A stretch of 64,000 nucleotides of DNA from Nostoc sp. UHCC 0702 (GTDB lineage: Bacteria > Cyanobacteriota > Cyanobacteriia > Cyanobacteriales > Nostocaceae), in assembly GCA_017164015.1 (NCBI GenBank), contig CP071065.1, forward strand, positions 3,511,918-3,575,917, in the 5' to 3' direction. Every line of letters starts with the position of its first letter. Position 1 is the first letter of the stretch. Of this stretch, positions 52,354 to 61,400 are shown one piece after another. The notes beneath the pieces were generated by a model. That model had not been told where the DNA came from. It made no database searches and saw only the letters and a list, made by a program, of their open reading frames with translations. Made by a program: the position numbers and the translations under genes.

Positions 52354-52546
52354 TGGTTTTCAAAAGTACCTAAAAACAGGAAAACCACCCCAAAAAAGAG
52401 GTGGTTTAGGTATCCAAAAAGCATTTACCAGCACCAATATATACCTAATCTACGTAATAATTAAGTACGTATAGTACTAAATTTAACTCACTAAAAAGAT
52501 AAATAACGCAAAATCAATACTTTCAGGCGTTAAATACTGAAGTATG

Positions 52547-52599
52547 CATGATTATATGTATGGATTTTGTGCATAAAAGTGTACATAAAAACATGCACT
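52547..52599. promoter_or_regulatory. 53-bp dyad repeat, copy 12
   Basis: Arms TGCATGATTATATGTA and TACATAAAAACATGCA, 21 nt apart. The late operon starts 141 bp downstream. Confidence 0.8.
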
Positions 52600-52739
52600 C
52601 TCCCAAAATCATACCCATATGGCAAGAATTCATCAAAGTTTTAGGTATTGGGTAGCGATTTTAGGTATATATCCTTACTAAGTTCCCAGCCATATCAGGG
52701 AAAATTAGAAATGTCAATAATTCTCTGAATAAAAAATAA

Positions 52740-53276
52740 ATGCTTCAAACCTACAACAAGGTAAGAACACTAGCTGTCACGATACCTAGCAGCAGCGCTA
52801 GTCAAATAACCAAAATTATCAGTAACACCACAAACACATCGGGTAACGGAGGTCTGATAGTTAGCGCTAATTTATTTGTCAAAAATCTGAAAGCTTTCAC
52901 CCAAATTAAAAGCCTTGCCAGTGCCAATATTCCTGACATCCAACTGGAGGATAGTGAGATTCAAAAACTGTACAAAGTTCTTGATATCGAATGGAAATCA
53001 CCACGTTATCACCTCAATGCATATATCAGCGCGAACAATGGTGAAACATGGCACATGGCAGGTGCTTTGAGTTTATTGAATCCATCGGGATATCCCTACC
53101 GAATCTACAACTTAATGGATTTATTCACCGACAACTTAGCAATTGAACTTGGTGAAAACGGCGCGATAGGTATTCAGATTGCAGATGTAGGCTATGGCAA
53201 TCTACAGGCTAGTGACTTGATCACAATTCACGGTTCGTATATTGAGGAATACGTGGAAGTATGGAACGACATGTAA
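52740..53276 (+). CDS. hypothetical structural-type protein (178 aa)
   Basis: First gene of the late block. The 178 residues have short alternating beta strands and little charge (NGGLIVSANLFVKNLKAF, YHLNAYISANNGETWHMAGALS, GAIGIQIADVGYGNLQASDLITIHGSYI), fitting a beta-sandwich capsid or spike protein. No sequence family was recognised, so the structural role is inferred from composition and position. Confidence 0.5.
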   Translation: MLQTYNKVRTLAVTIPSSSASQITKIISNTTNTSGNGGLIVSANLFVKNLKAFTQIKSLASANIPDIQLEDSEIQKLYKVLDIEWKSPRYHLNAYISANNGETWHMAGALSLLNPSGYPYRIYNLMDLFTDNLAIELGENGAIGIQIADVGYGNLQASDLITIHGSYIEEYVEVWNDM

Positions 53277-53464
53277 TCAAGAGTGATGCCGTAAATCGCT
53301 TCATGATGTCTACCGAAACTAATGATCCAGAAGGATTTATGATGCCCTACAAAGTATACGGAAAGCTGGATTTAGAGTTAATGCAAGCCAAATATCAAAA
53401 GCTTTCACACACTAGCTACGGATGTATTGTGAGGTTAAGTCATAACAGCCAGGAAATTAAATAA
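53261..53464 (+). CDS. hypothetical small protein (67 aa)
   Basis: Not recognised. The start overlaps the previous stop by 16 bp and the stop abuts the next ATG, so it is translated in the same polycistron. Mixed helix-rich sequence with several Met (FMMSTETNDPEGFMMPYKVYG). Confidence 0.5.
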   Translation: MERHVIKSDAVNRFMMSTETNDPEGFMMPYKVYGKLDLELMQAKYQKLSHTSYGCIVRLSHNSQEIK

Positions 53465-55474
53465 ATGGTGAGATTTAACAAAAAGTTTTTCAATCAGCGC
53501 AATTTTAAGTACGCAAAAAAGTTCGGTGAAGATGCCAAGGGTATTTACGACAAATACCAATTTTTCAAAGGTGAAGAACCCCAAGAAGGACTAGTGCCTC
53601 TTGGTAACTCACCTTTTTATATGACACCAACCGAACCCGCATCACCATTTGATTGCAACAGATATCCTGACAGTCCTTATTGTGGGGGCAATCCCTTTAG
53701 TGGCAAGATTGCAGATTTAGAGGTAAAACTTGTCAGAGACAATTGTACTTTTGGGGTGCAGTTACAGGGAACACTAGGATTTATTAAACTTCCACCTTTT
53801 CAGATTGTTTATCGCAATCAGGCTTGCAGGCTGCCAGAACCACCACCAGAACCAGACCGCAACTCTAATAACTTTTCTACAATTCCTTATCCTCAAAAAA
53901 AATGTAATAACGGTTGGATGCTGCAAATTGCAACCGATGTTACTCGCAAAGGAAGGACAGATTTCACGGTTTTCAGAGGCGAATTAATAGTAGGAAGAGT
54001 GTTACAAGATTATGAACGGTCTGCTGTTTATAAACTCAAATTAGCTACTACTAATTACCAGGGAGATTTATTGATTAAAGGGGAATACAAACCTGAATTC
54101 TATGCAGAAATCGAGGTGAATTACACAATGATTAATACCTATTCCTTGTTCCCTGAAGGTGTATACAATTTTTACGGCGATCCAGAACAAATGCCGCAAG
54201 ATGAAAGCATTAACCAAAAAGGAGTAATTAAATATTTAGTAACTAGTGATTCAAGAGCGACAAGTAACGGCTACTACGGTGACTATGCTGAGGAAATTTT
54301 CATAGAGGGAGGCAACCCTGTAAACGCAAGGACAGAAGCAGCTAGCGGCGTAATCGCTTATATGTGGCATTTAATAGCAATCGCTACAAAACCTTCTTAC
54401 GAGCAATACACCGCAACACCTCGATATCACGGATGTAGTATCGTGGATCGCCCTCCCTATAGTGCAGGAGGGTATGAAAGAAATTGTCGGTTTTACAGAA
54501 TTGAGCAAATTTGTGATACTTGGAAACCAGACATATATCCACCGCCACCGCCACCGCCACCAGATTTAAACCGAAGGAAAAAGGACAAAGACAAAATGTG
54601 CTGTAACGAAACTAAGCAAATGATGCAATTAATCCTAAAAAGATTGGGCGATTTACCTGCAACAGTGCCAGCAAGATTGACTGAACACTGGATGGGAACA
54701 ACACAAATCAATTCAATCAGTGAATATATTGCATATACAGTTAAACAGCTTGATGCAATCTCAGGACAGTTTCCTATTCACATCGAGATAGAAGACAGTG
54801 ATTTAACCAAAGAAGGAAACCAAAAACAAAAAGTAATTTTACCGAATCTTGCTGAGTCAATAGCAGAAATCACAGGCATGTTAATGGCGTTACGCACTGA
54901 AAGCGATGCCAATCTTAACGCAACAATCAGAGGACTGATTGAAACTGGCAGTGCTAAACAAATAGCCTTTCAAGCTTATGAATATGCCAAGGCTAATGCT
55001 GAATTTCTAGCCTATAAAGGTAAGCAAGTAGAGCGCAAAGTGCCTTTTATGTTCAAGCCTGGGGAACAGCAGTTAGACAAGATGCTGCAAGAGACTGAAG
55101 TTAAAGTAAAGGGCTGGGAGAATGACGACAAAGAAGACATCAAAGACTTGATTTACCCAATTCTTGAATTGGCGGCAATGTGGAAAGCTCAAAACTTCAG
55201 AAATGTTGGAACACAATCACCTAAATCTAAAATCATAGATTTGCTTAATTTAGGCATCAATGCAGCTAATTTAGCTTCAAATGTCCTTTCCGAAGACGAA
55301 AAAAAACGCAATGAAAAAGAGGAAAAAAAAGATGATTTTAATGACTTTTTGGAGCAAGTAGAAAGTGGATTTACAAACCAAGAACGTATCAGCGATAACG
55401 TAAATCCATACGGATATCCCAGAGAAAACAGACCCCTAATCAGGGAAATAGGCACGACTAAGGGCAAACAATAA
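53465..55474 (+). CDS. large late-block protein with polyproline hinge (669 aa)
   Basis: The 669-residue protein has an N-terminal part with a Cys-rich patch (FDCNRYPDSPYCGGNPF), a beta-rich half up to residue ~350, a run of eight Pro (residues ~358-366, coded by CCACCG repeats) followed by a basic RRKKDKDK, then a helical half with a charged tail (DEKKRNEKEEKKDDFNDF). The split of a beta half and a helical half across a hinge suggests a fibre- or spike-like virion protein. No family is recognised. Confidence 0.5.
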   Translation: MVRFNKKFFNQRNFKYAKKFGEDAKGIYDKYQFFKGEEPQEGLVPLGNSPFYMTPTEPASPFDCNRYPDSPYCGGNPFSGKIADLEVKLVRDNCTFGVQLQGTLGFIKLPPFQIVYRNQACRLPEPPPEPDRNSNNFSTIPYPQKKCNNGWMLQIATDVTRKGRTDFTVFRGELIVGRVLQDYERSAVYKLKLATTNYQGDLLIKGEYKPEFYAEIEVNYTMINTYSLFPEGVYNFYGDPEQMPQDESINQKGVIKYLVTSDSRATSNGYYGDYAEEIFIEGGNPVNARTEAASGVIAYMWHLIAIATKPSYEQYTATPRYHGCSIVDRPPYSAGGYERNCRFYRIEQICDTWKPDIYPPPPPPPPDLNRRKKDKDKMCCNETKQMMQLILKRLGDLPATVPARLTEHWMGTTQINSISEYIAYTVKQLDAISGQFPIHIEIEDSDLTKEGNQKQKVILPNLAESIAEITGMLMALRTESDANLNATIRGLIETGSAKQIAFQAYEYAKANAEFLAYKGKQVERKVPFMFKPGEQQLDKMLQETEVKVKGWENDDKEDIKDLIYPILELAAMWKAQNFRNVGTQSPKSKIIDLLNLGINAANLASNVLSEDEKKRNEKEEKKDDFNDFLEQVESGFTNQERISDNVNPYGYPRENRPLIREIGTTKGKQ

Positions 55475-55489
55475 GTATTTCTGAAACCA

Positions 55490-55530
55490 TGCACAAAATT
55501 TGTGCATGGAAACGTGCATAGATTCATGCA
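55490..55530. promoter_or_regulatory. dyad repeat, copy 13 (short form)
   Basis: TGCACAAAATTTGTGCA is itself a perfect dyad; an 8-nt gap leads to TGCATAGATTCATGCA. The next gene starts 23 bp downstream. Confidence 0.65.
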
Positions 55531-55553
55531 CTATCTAAAAAAGGTACAAAACT

Positions 55554-57104
55554 ATGGGATTAGCAGACATAAAATTCACTGATTTAGCTTCACTTCAGCA
55601 AAGAGCAAGTATACCTAAAAGGGTTTTTAAAAGTCGTCTTCAAAGTGTTCAAAAAGACAGTGAAGGTAATGTCTTAGGTTGGCTATGGAATGGAGCTAAA
55701 CAACTTGGAGGATTCCTGTTGTCTGAGGCTGGTAAATTTTTAAATTGGTCATTTGCAAGCATTTGGGGATTCCTTACCAGCACTATTCAATACATTTGGA
55801 ATTTTGATTGGAATATGACTGATGAGTCGATAGACCAACAGATCCAATCGAGATGGAATGCAATACTAGGTCAACTGGGTGGCGCTTTAGGCAATGCCTT
55901 TGGGCATCTAGCTTGTGGTGTCTTACCCGGTGCAGTGATATTTTGCTTCAATGAACCTCTTGGGGCATATGTGTTGAAAAATGCTACTGAAGAGTTTGCC
56001 GATGAATTTTTTGAAAATGTAGGACAATTGTCAAAAGCAGTATTCCAAGCAGCAACTCAAAATTTAATACTCTGGTCATTCAAAAACATTCGTAGACTCA
56101 TAAAATCCAACTCTGCATTAGTGGGTAAGTTGTTTGGTGACAAAGCCAAAAAAATGGTTAGTGCCTGGGGAGAAAAAGGTAGCCAACCTTGGAGTTTTGC
56201 GATCGCAGTGGAGAATGCTATCGAATCTATTCCTAACGAGGGTGTCAGGAACTTTGTAGAAGAATTTCTAGAGGAATCCTGGGAAGCTTGTGTAGAAGCA
56301 GGATATGTAGTGGCTAACTCGCTGGATTCATACTATGCTCAGCAAAAACTACAAAAACAAGTAGAACCAGTGCTAGGTGCTGATAGGCATGTTGAAATAG
56401 TTTTTGATAGAGAAAATCCTGATTTGTCAATAGCGATTGGAGGTCAAGAGGAACTAGTCAAGAATCAAGTTGTACAAGCTATGACCACCTACCAAATAAT
56501 GAGAGAAAAGGATGTGGGGTATATCTATGGGCATAACCCTGAAGACGCTGAAACTAGCAGAAAATATAAGCCTGACGTAGTGCTACTTTTTAGTGAAAAA
56601 AGAGACAAGAATACGCCAAAGGGCAAGCGATTGCTAACGGGTAGAATCTCATTCAGAATCATGAATAAAGACTCTGAAACGATTACTGAAGCTGATATAC
56701 AGACATTAGCAACTAAAGTAAAAGCTAAGTTTGGTACACCTGCCTACAAGTGGAATAAAGCTGATAAACGCTACAGCTATACCGATTGGGACAAGGGATA
56801 CCAATTCAGCTTACTAGTGACTTCTGAGATTGAGGCTAGACGCATAACAGAGCAAGTGCTTGACCTGCAAGGACATTCACCTGACTGGAAATTGTTGAAT
56901 AAGTGTGGTGAACCAGTAATACCTAAGAGCAATGTTAAGGGTGAAAAAAGGACGATTTTAGGTCAAGTTGTTGAACAAAAAATAGTCGGAAAGGTTGGTA
57001 TTGTTGAGTTTCAAAAAGCTTTACTGTATCTCGATGGCTTAAAAGGTAAGCCAATAATTCTATTTGATTTAACAGGTAAACACAAAAAAGTAATAGTTAG
57101 ATAA
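55554..57104 (+). CDS. late-block protein with hydrophobic N-terminal region (516 aa)
   Basis: The 516-residue protein has a long amphipathic and hydrophobic stretch (residues ~40-180; GWLWNGAKQLGGFLLSEAGKF, LGQLGGALGNAFGHLACGVLP, GAVIFCFNEPLGAYVL) and an alpha/beta C-terminal half. A membrane-interacting virion protein, such as a genome-delivery or pore component, is one reading. No family was recognised. Confidence 0.5.
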   Translation: MGLADIKFTDLASLQQRASIPKRVFKSRLQSVQKDSEGNVLGWLWNGAKQLGGFLLSEAGKFLNWSFASIWGFLTSTIQYIWNFDWNMTDESIDQQIQSRWNAILGQLGGALGNAFGHLACGVLPGAVIFCFNEPLGAYVLKNATEEFADEFFENVGQLSKAVFQAATQNLILWSFKNIRRLIKSNSALVGKLFGDKAKKMVSAWGEKGSQPWSFAIAVENAIESIPNEGVRNFVEEFLEESWEACVEAGYVVANSLDSYYAQQKLQKQVEPVLGADRHVEIVFDRENPDLSIAIGGQEELVKNQVVQAMTTYQIMREKDVGYIYGHNPEDAETSRKYKPDVVLLFSEKRDKNTPKGKRLLTGRISFRIMNKDSETITEADIQTLATKVKAKFGTPAYKWNKADKRYSYTDWDKGYQFSLLVTSEIEARRITEQVLDLQGHSPDWKLLNKCGEPVIPKSNVKGEKRTILGQVVEQKIVGKVGIVEFQKALLYLDGLKGKPIILFDLTGKHKKVIVR

Positions 57105-57256
57105 AGATTTGTCTAGATTCATACGTAGATACTTGTAAAAAATGATTTTTCAAAAAGGTATAGCTTTTGGAAAAACGAATTTCTACAAGCCTTGACAGGC
57201 AATGGTTTCAGCGAATACAGTAGCTACATACACACCTACCGAACAGGTATAAAACA

Positions 57257-57580
57257 ATGTCAGATTTAACAGTGACTCAAATTGCAGCACAAATTTCTGA
57301 TCCAGCACTCAAGGCATGGGTAGAGTCTTGGGATGATTTACCCACAGGAGTTGATACTGCTGAGTTTTTAGCTAAATTTCTTCAGGCTGGATATAGAGCG
57401 CAAATCGCCTATAACACTGCAACACCAGTACCCAGTCCAACCATCACTGCTTATCAGCAACCAATTTTTGGTGCGGTTTCACTCAACACAACCACAGGAT
57501 TTTCTACGTACTTAGCAACCTACGGAGTGCAAGTCAGAATCCCAGGTGATTTGGATATAGCTGTAGCTACTAACGTTTAA
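57257..57580 (+). CDS. hypothetical late-block protein (107 aa)
   Basis: Not recognised. Helical N-terminal half (LTVTQIAAQISDPALKAWVESWDDLP) and a beta C-terminal half with many Thr (ITAYQQPIFGAVSLNTTTGFSTYL). The ending IPGDLDIAVATNV is uncharged. Size and composition would suit a minor capsid subunit. A TAGAGGG / CCCTCTA hairpin lies after it (57603-57623). Confidence 0.45.
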   Translation: MSDLTVTQIAAQISDPALKAWVESWDDLPTGVDTAEFLAKFLQAGYRAQIAYNTATPVPSPTITAYQQPIFGAVSLNTTTGFSTYLATYGVQVRIPGDLDIAVATNV

Positions 57581-57602
57581 AAACAGGCTTTCTATTAACA
57601 AA

Positions 57603-57623
57603 TAGAGGGAATTTCACCCTCTA
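57603..57623 (+). terminator. hairpin between late genes
   Basis: TAGAGGG, 7-nt loop, CCCTCTA, without a T-tract. Its stem resembles the terminator at 52027. Confidence 0.4.
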
Positions 57624-57669
57624 TACAATCATTTCGTGGCTTACACAAGATAATTTGAGGTATTTACAA

Positions 57670-58302
57670 ATGGCTACTAAACCAATGGATAGGAAATATT
57701 TCCCTATTTATCGAGAAACAAAAAATGATGAGGGAAGAGTAGTAAAAGACCCTATTGGTGTATTCTCCTGTCTCATGCCTACGGCTAGATTTTTAGATAT
57801 TGACAAGCTTGAATTTGACTTTCAGATCGAAGTAACCAGACAAGGTGGACAACGCAGTAAAACACGTGCTGATAGCGGCACTACTTTAGGTGGTACAGAT
57901 GCCGCTGTTTCTGATAGTGTAATCATTCGTTCTATTAAATCCAAAGGCAGTAAAACGGTAACTATCAAAACCGGGAAAAAGATTGCTGATACTAAGCGCA
58001 AAACTAATAAGGATAGCGCTTTTCATGAAATCAGTTTCAGGTTCCCTGGTTGGGCTACAAATAAAGTGATTGCAGATGCGTTAGGTGAAATAATCCCAGC
58101 AGGTAAACTTAGCTCTGATCCTGGTGAAACTGAAGTTAAAAACCAATTCAAAGTTAAGGGTGGTGGCACTTACTACATATTGGCTAAATCAGTCGCTGAA
58201 GCTAGTACCGAAGCAGAAGTACCTGATACAGAGGCTGACGCCAATAACGTAGCTCAAAAATCAGGTGGTGGTAAGAAAGCCACAAAGGTTGATGCAGCTT
58301 AA
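57670..58302 (+). CDS. hypothetical late-block protein (210 aa)
   Basis: Starts MATKPMDRKYFPIYRETKNDEGRVVKDPIGVFS. The body is rich in Lys, Thr and Ser (KSKGSKTVTIKTGKKIADTKRKTNKDS), the tail has acidic then Gly/Lys repeats (GGGKKATKVDAA). A small, basic beta-rich protein such as a coat or DNA-binding virion protein is possible; I recognise no family. The ATG at 57670 is preferred to a TTG frame start 15 bp upstream. Confidence 0.5.
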   Translation: MATKPMDRKYFPIYRETKNDEGRVVKDPIGVFSCLMPTARFLDIDKLEFDFQIEVTRQGGQRSKTRADSGTTLGGTDAAVSDSVIIRSIKSKGSKTVTIKTGKKIADTKRKTNKDSAFHEISFRFPGWATNKVIADALGEIIPAGKLSSDPGETEVKNQFKVKGGGTYYILAKSVAEASTEAEVPDTEADANNVAQKSGGGKKATKVDAA

Positions 58303-58336
58303 ACCTGCTTTTCAATTTTGCACTCACAAAGTAATA

Positions 58337-58370
58337 CCCAGTATGCATAACAAGTATGCTGGGCTTTTTT
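58337..58370 (+). terminator. rho-independent-like hairpin after 210-aa gene
   Basis: CCCAGTATGC and GTATGCTGGG pair with two wobbles around a 7-nt loop, followed by TTTTTT. It sits between late genes and may set relative expression. Confidence 0.7.
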
Positions 58371-58390
58371 ATGCTCAAAAATAACAAACT

Positions 58391-58870
58391 ATGGACATAT
58401 CAAACAGTGACAATTGGGAAATTATTGCAGATTGGAATTTACACGCCAACAAAGCTTCAGGCAGTGTACTTTATCCTGTGATGATTGGTGAAAAAATACT
58501 CGATGTAGATGGTGACAAGCCATTGATAGCTATCACTACATCAACTGCTAGTGTTGAACCTTGGTGGAAGTTTGCGGGCTGGTTGAGACGTAAAATCTAC
58601 CCTAACTTTGGCGACAATGAAGTGGTTTCTACCTTGAATAGAAAAGATAGTATTCCTCTGAATAAAACCAAACTTTTCTATTTTGATGACATGTTTACTA
58701 CTGATTATGCTTTGTCTATTTCAATATTTTTGTGGATTCAACACATTGAAATGAAAGTATATCAATACATCGGAACTGATACTAGTAATAACAATGGGAA
58801 TGAGTTACTGAACACTATTAATTCCAATGTTCAAGCGATCGGTGAAGTATTAGGAATAGGTGAAAACTAA
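58391..58870 (+). CDS. hypothetical late-block protein (159 aa)
   Basis: Not recognised. Contains WWKFAGWLRRKIYPNFGDNEVVS and a hydrophobic stretch TDYALSISIFLWIQHIEMKVYQYIG, with a polar Asn-rich end (TSNNNGNELLN). It overlaps the next gene by one base (TAATG), so the pair is co-translated. Confidence 0.45.
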   Translation: MDISNSDNWEIIADWNLHANKASGSVLYPVMIGEKILDVDGDKPLIAITTSTASVEPWWKFAGWLRRKIYPNFGDNEVVSTLNRKDSIPLNKTKLFYFDDMFTTDYALSISIFLWIQHIEMKVYQYIGTDTSNNNGNELLNTINSNVQAIGEVLGIGEN

Positions 58871-59724
58871 TGCCGTATTCAGTGAATGACAACTTAGACC
58901 CCAATAATTATCCTCAACCAAGCAATCTAATTCGAGTAGTAAACATACTGGCTACTCAGTTGAAATTACTCACTGGTAAAACTGATTTTGCTGAGAAACC
59001 TGATTACTCAGTGCTTGATGCAGTTAATTTCTCAGCAGGTATACCAGTAAACTTAGTGGAATTAGCTCAATTGTCTGACAATGACATTCTTTTGATTTTT
59101 ACTAACAATGAATTAAAAAAAATCAAAGTTAGTACCTTAAAGAATTATTTTGGTAACAGTAACAACGACAACAATGGTGATGGTAGCGATCAGGCAAGCA
59201 CAGGTACTGCATTGACATATGTTTCTAATGGTGATGCCAATGGATTATTTTATTACCTAGGCACAGCAGAGAAAGCAGTCACATGGCAGAACCCAGCTAA
59301 TGCAGGGATAATTTTATTATCTGCAAGCAGTACTGGATCTGGTGATGTATCAGAACTTGTTAACCGCCAAGATGGGCAATTTTTTACCCAGTCTTTACCG
59401 AATTCTTGGATAAAGGTACAGTTGTCTAGCGGAAAACTAAAATGCAGTTACTATTCTTTAAAAACGAGAAATAGCTCGTCTGACTACTATCCAAGAAGTT
59501 GGAAATTGCAAGGTAGTAATGACGGTGTTGACTGGGATGACTTAGACACCCAAAATAACAACACTTCATTAGTAAATAATTCTCAATGGTTATCGTTGCC
59601 CGTTGTCGCTAATAGCATTGGTTACAGGTACTTCCAGATATTGCAAATTGGAATTAATAGCGCTGGATATAATCATCTCGTATTAGGCGAAATAGAGCTT
59701 TACGGAGAATATTTAAGTGATTGA
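58870..59724 (+). CDS. F5/8-type-C (discoidin-like) adhesin
   Basis: The 284-residue protein has an N-terminal coil-like region, a short Asn/Asp/Gly hinge (NSNNDNNGDGSDQ) and a C-terminal galactose-binding-like domain (residues ~130-280): SWIKVQLSSGKLKCSYYSLKTRNSSSDYYPRSWKLQGSNDGVDWDDLD and YRYFQILQIG-NHLVLGEIELYG, matching the F5/8-type-C family. These domains bind sugars or surfaces, so this is the best candidate host-recognition protein. It overlaps the next gene by 8 bp. Confidence 0.7.
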   Translation: MPYSVNDNLDPNNYPQPSNLIRVVNILATQLKLLTGKTDFAEKPDYSVLDAVNFSAGIPVNLVELAQLSDNDILLIFTNNELKKIKVSTLKNYFGNSNNDNNGDGSDQASTGTALTYVSNGDANGLFYYLGTAEKAVTWQNPANAGIILLSASSTGSGDVSELVNRQDGQFFTQSLPNSWIKVQLSSGKLKCSYYSLKTRNSSSDYYPRSWKLQGSNDGVDWDDLDTQNNNTSLVNNSQWLSLPVVANSIGYRYFQILQIGINSAGYNHLVLGEIELYGEYLSD

Positions 59725-59995
59725 CCTAAATACTTTACTGGCTACTGGTGGTTTCATCTTAGCGGTTGGTAGTAACCTTATTTGGCTACTAGTTACCTAT
59801 GCCAATGGTGAGAAAAAAAAGTATGCTGCGGAACGAGATTTTAACCATCTTAAAAATAATCAGATTGCGATTTCAGATGGCATTATTTTTTTGACAAAAG
59901 ACCTTGATAGCAGGCTTGATGATGTGGACAAAAACTTAATAGAAATTAAGTCTTACTTAGCAATTCACGTGGCTAGCACCGTCAAAAGAGAGTGA
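59717..59995 (+). CDS. membrane-anchored coiled-coil protein (lysis-type, 92 aa)
   Basis: Starts with GTG. One N-terminal membrane helix (LLATGGFILAVGSNLIWLLVTYA) then a coiled coil (RLDDVDKNLIEIKSYLAI). This size and topology are seen in holins and spanins; the overlap with the adhesin gene and the lysin behind it support a lysis role, by inference. It is a topological twin of the gene at 60082. Confidence 0.55.
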   Translation: MIDLNTLLATGGFILAVGSNLIWLLVTYANGEKKKYAAERDFNHLKNNQIAISDGIIFLTKDLDSRLDDVDKNLIEIKSYLAIHVASTVKRE

Positions 59996-60013
59996 CGTTT
60001 CAATCCGTTTTAG

Positions 60014-60054
60014 TCACCACAAGTTAATGCCCTCAAAGCGATGATTTGTGGTGA
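60014..60054. terminator. 9-bp perfect hairpin between the membrane genes
   Basis: TCACCACAA and TTGTGGTGA flank a 23-nt loop. No T-tract follows. Confidence 0.35.
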
Positions 60055-60081
60055 TTTAAACGCTGTTCTGTGGTTATCATC

Positions 60082-60351
60082 ATGAAAATTGCTGAAATGC
60101 TACTCACGATAGGAATCCCAAGTTTTTGCACTGTGCTTGTCTTTTGGTGGCAAGAATGCTCTGCAAACAAGCAACGAGAGACTGAAGCCAAAAGACAACG
60201 TGATCAAGCGATCGCAATTGTTGAACTAGACCTCAAGACTCTCAACACCTCAATTTCTGGTATTACTCAAACACTGAGTAATATTACTCAAGAACTGATA
60301 GGTATCAGGGAAAGATTAGCCAAACTTGAAGTTCAAACCAAGCCTGATTAG
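60082..60351 (+). CDS. membrane-anchored coiled-coil protein (lysis-type, 89 aa)
   Basis: The N-terminal helix IAEMLLTIGIPSFCTVLVFWW is followed by a charged stretch and coiled coil (LDLKTLNTSISGITQTLSNITQELIGIRERLAKLEVQ). Its outline matches the previous gene, suggesting a two-component system such as holin and spanin-like partner. The ATG at 60082 is preferred to a GTG at 60070. Confidence 0.5.
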   Translation: MKIAEMLLTIGIPSFCTVLVFWWQECSANKQRETEAKRQRDQAIAIVELDLKTLNTSISGITQTLSNITQELIGIRERLAKLEVQTKPD

Positions 60352-60376
60352 TGCTTTTGGTATGTTTTTCAAACCA

Positions 60377-60429
60377 TGTACAAATCTATGCATGTTTTTG
60401 TGCAGATTTTTTGTACACAAAATCATACA
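60377..60429. promoter_or_regulatory. 53-bp dyad repeat, copy 14
   Basis: Arms TGTACAAATCTATGCA and TACACAAAATCATACA, 21 nt apart; the lysin gene starts 32 bp downstream. Confidence 0.75.
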
Positions 60430-60461
60430 CGCTTTTAGAAAGTATCAATTTGGAGGCTGAA

Positions 60462-61088
60462 ATGCTTAATTCTTCGTTAATCAAAAAAATCCTTACGTAC
60501 TGCAATGACAAAAACTACACATTGTCTACTCAACCAGGAACAATCAACATCATATATATAGAGGGACTTAACTCTAATGGGAGCCTGAATGATGATATTC
60601 CGAACTACTTCAATGATGTTCGCCTAGTGCTGCGATTCCAGGAGCCATATGTTGCAGGTATCTGGCAAGCTAGTACTGAACCTGGGAGCTACTACACCAG
60701 CAATCCTATGAACTCAAAAGGTGCGGCTAGGATTAAGTTTGGACAGTACAAAGCCTGGTCAGTAGGTGTTCATGGTAACTCTGAACCTCATGAAGCATTG
60801 ATACAAGTTGAGCCAATCACTGTTCATCGTGACTTCAACAAAGACTTTAAGCGTACTGGTGACAAACTTGATACTGGATTGTTCGGTATCAACCAGCATT
60901 GGGGTTATGACCAAGTATTCAATAATATCGGCAGGGCTTCCGCTGGCTGCTTGGTTGGACGGACTAGGGATGGTCATCGTGAATTTATGAAGCTAATTAA
61001 GTCAGATATCCGCTATAAGCAAGACAGCGATTACGTTTTTGACACTATCGTTATTGCTGGTGATGACTTGTTGAAAACCACTGAGTAA
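60462..61088 (+). CDS. L,D-peptidase/transpeptidase-like lysin
   Basis: The 208-residue protein has the catalytic layout of YkuD-like enzymes: TGLFGINQHWGYD (His region), then RASAGCLVGRTRDGHREF, where S-A-G-C supplies the nucleophile Cys. Tryptophan-rich YVAGIWQASTEPGSYYTSNP precedes it. As a soluble protein behind two membrane proteins it is the natural endolysin of the element. The ATG at 60462 has GGAGG upstream and excludes the long frame that begins in the dyad. Family call is from motifs only. Confidence 0.65.
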   Translation: MLNSSLIKKILTYCNDKNYTLSTQPGTINIIYIEGLNSNGSLNDDIPNYFNDVRLVLRFQEPYVAGIWQASTEPGSYYTSNPMNSKGAARIKFGQYKAWSVGVHGNSEPHEALIQVEPITVHRDFNKDFKRTGDKLDTGLFGINQHWGYDQVFNNIGRASAGCLVGRTRDGHREFMKLIKSDIRYKQDSDYVFDTIVIAGDDLLKTTE

Positions 61089-61115
61089 GCTAAAATACTT
61101 AGTGTCTTAAGTCCC

Positions 61116-61151
61116 AAATACCCTCATTCTGCCTTTGAGGGTATTTTTTTT
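61116..61151 (+). terminator. rho-independent terminator of the late block
   Basis: AAATACCCTCA, loop TTCTGCCTT, TGAGGGTATTT followed by five more T; 28 bp past the lysin stop. Confidence 0.9.
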
Positions 61152-61156
61152 GAATA

Positions 61157-61209
61157 TGCATGATTATATGCACGTTTTTATGTACATTTTTCTTGCATAT
61201 AATCATGCA
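61157..61209. promoter_or_regulatory. 53-bp dyad repeat, copy 15
   Basis: Arms TGCATGATTATATGCA and TGCATATAATCATGCA are perfect inverted repeats, 16 of 16, 21 nt apart. It lies after the late terminator, before the leftward end genes. Confidence 0.9.
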
Positions 61210-61400
61210 TGTTTACGTATTAAAAGCCTGAAACTATTGATATGTATAGGTTTTTAATTTTAGTCTAGTTTGTTTTATTACTGTTACTACGTAATTTTGG
61301 ACTACGTACAGTAACAAAATAGCGCTTAAGCGGTGACTTCTGTACTTGATTAGCCCTAAAAGTAGGATAGTTTTTCCCTTTTGGTCATATTTTGAAAACA

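Larger units (their letters stand above)
51990..52739. other. 750-bp gene-free spacer with three dyads; candidate origin region
   Basis: The spacer holds dyad copies 10, 11 and 12, two hairpins (AACCACC with GGTGGT, at about 52150-52171, and at about 52383-52407) and long AT runs. Small frames crossing it have no ribosome site or similarity and are dismissed. Its base makeup and repeats make it a reasonable candidate replication or control region, without further proof. Confidence 0.5.

Noticed and set aside
52034..52474. Two ORFs of 70 and 65 aa across the dyads at 52.0-52.5 kb
   Set aside because: They translate the dyad repeats themselves (His-Met-Asn-Leu-Cys-like), have no ribosome site and cannot be genuine proteins.
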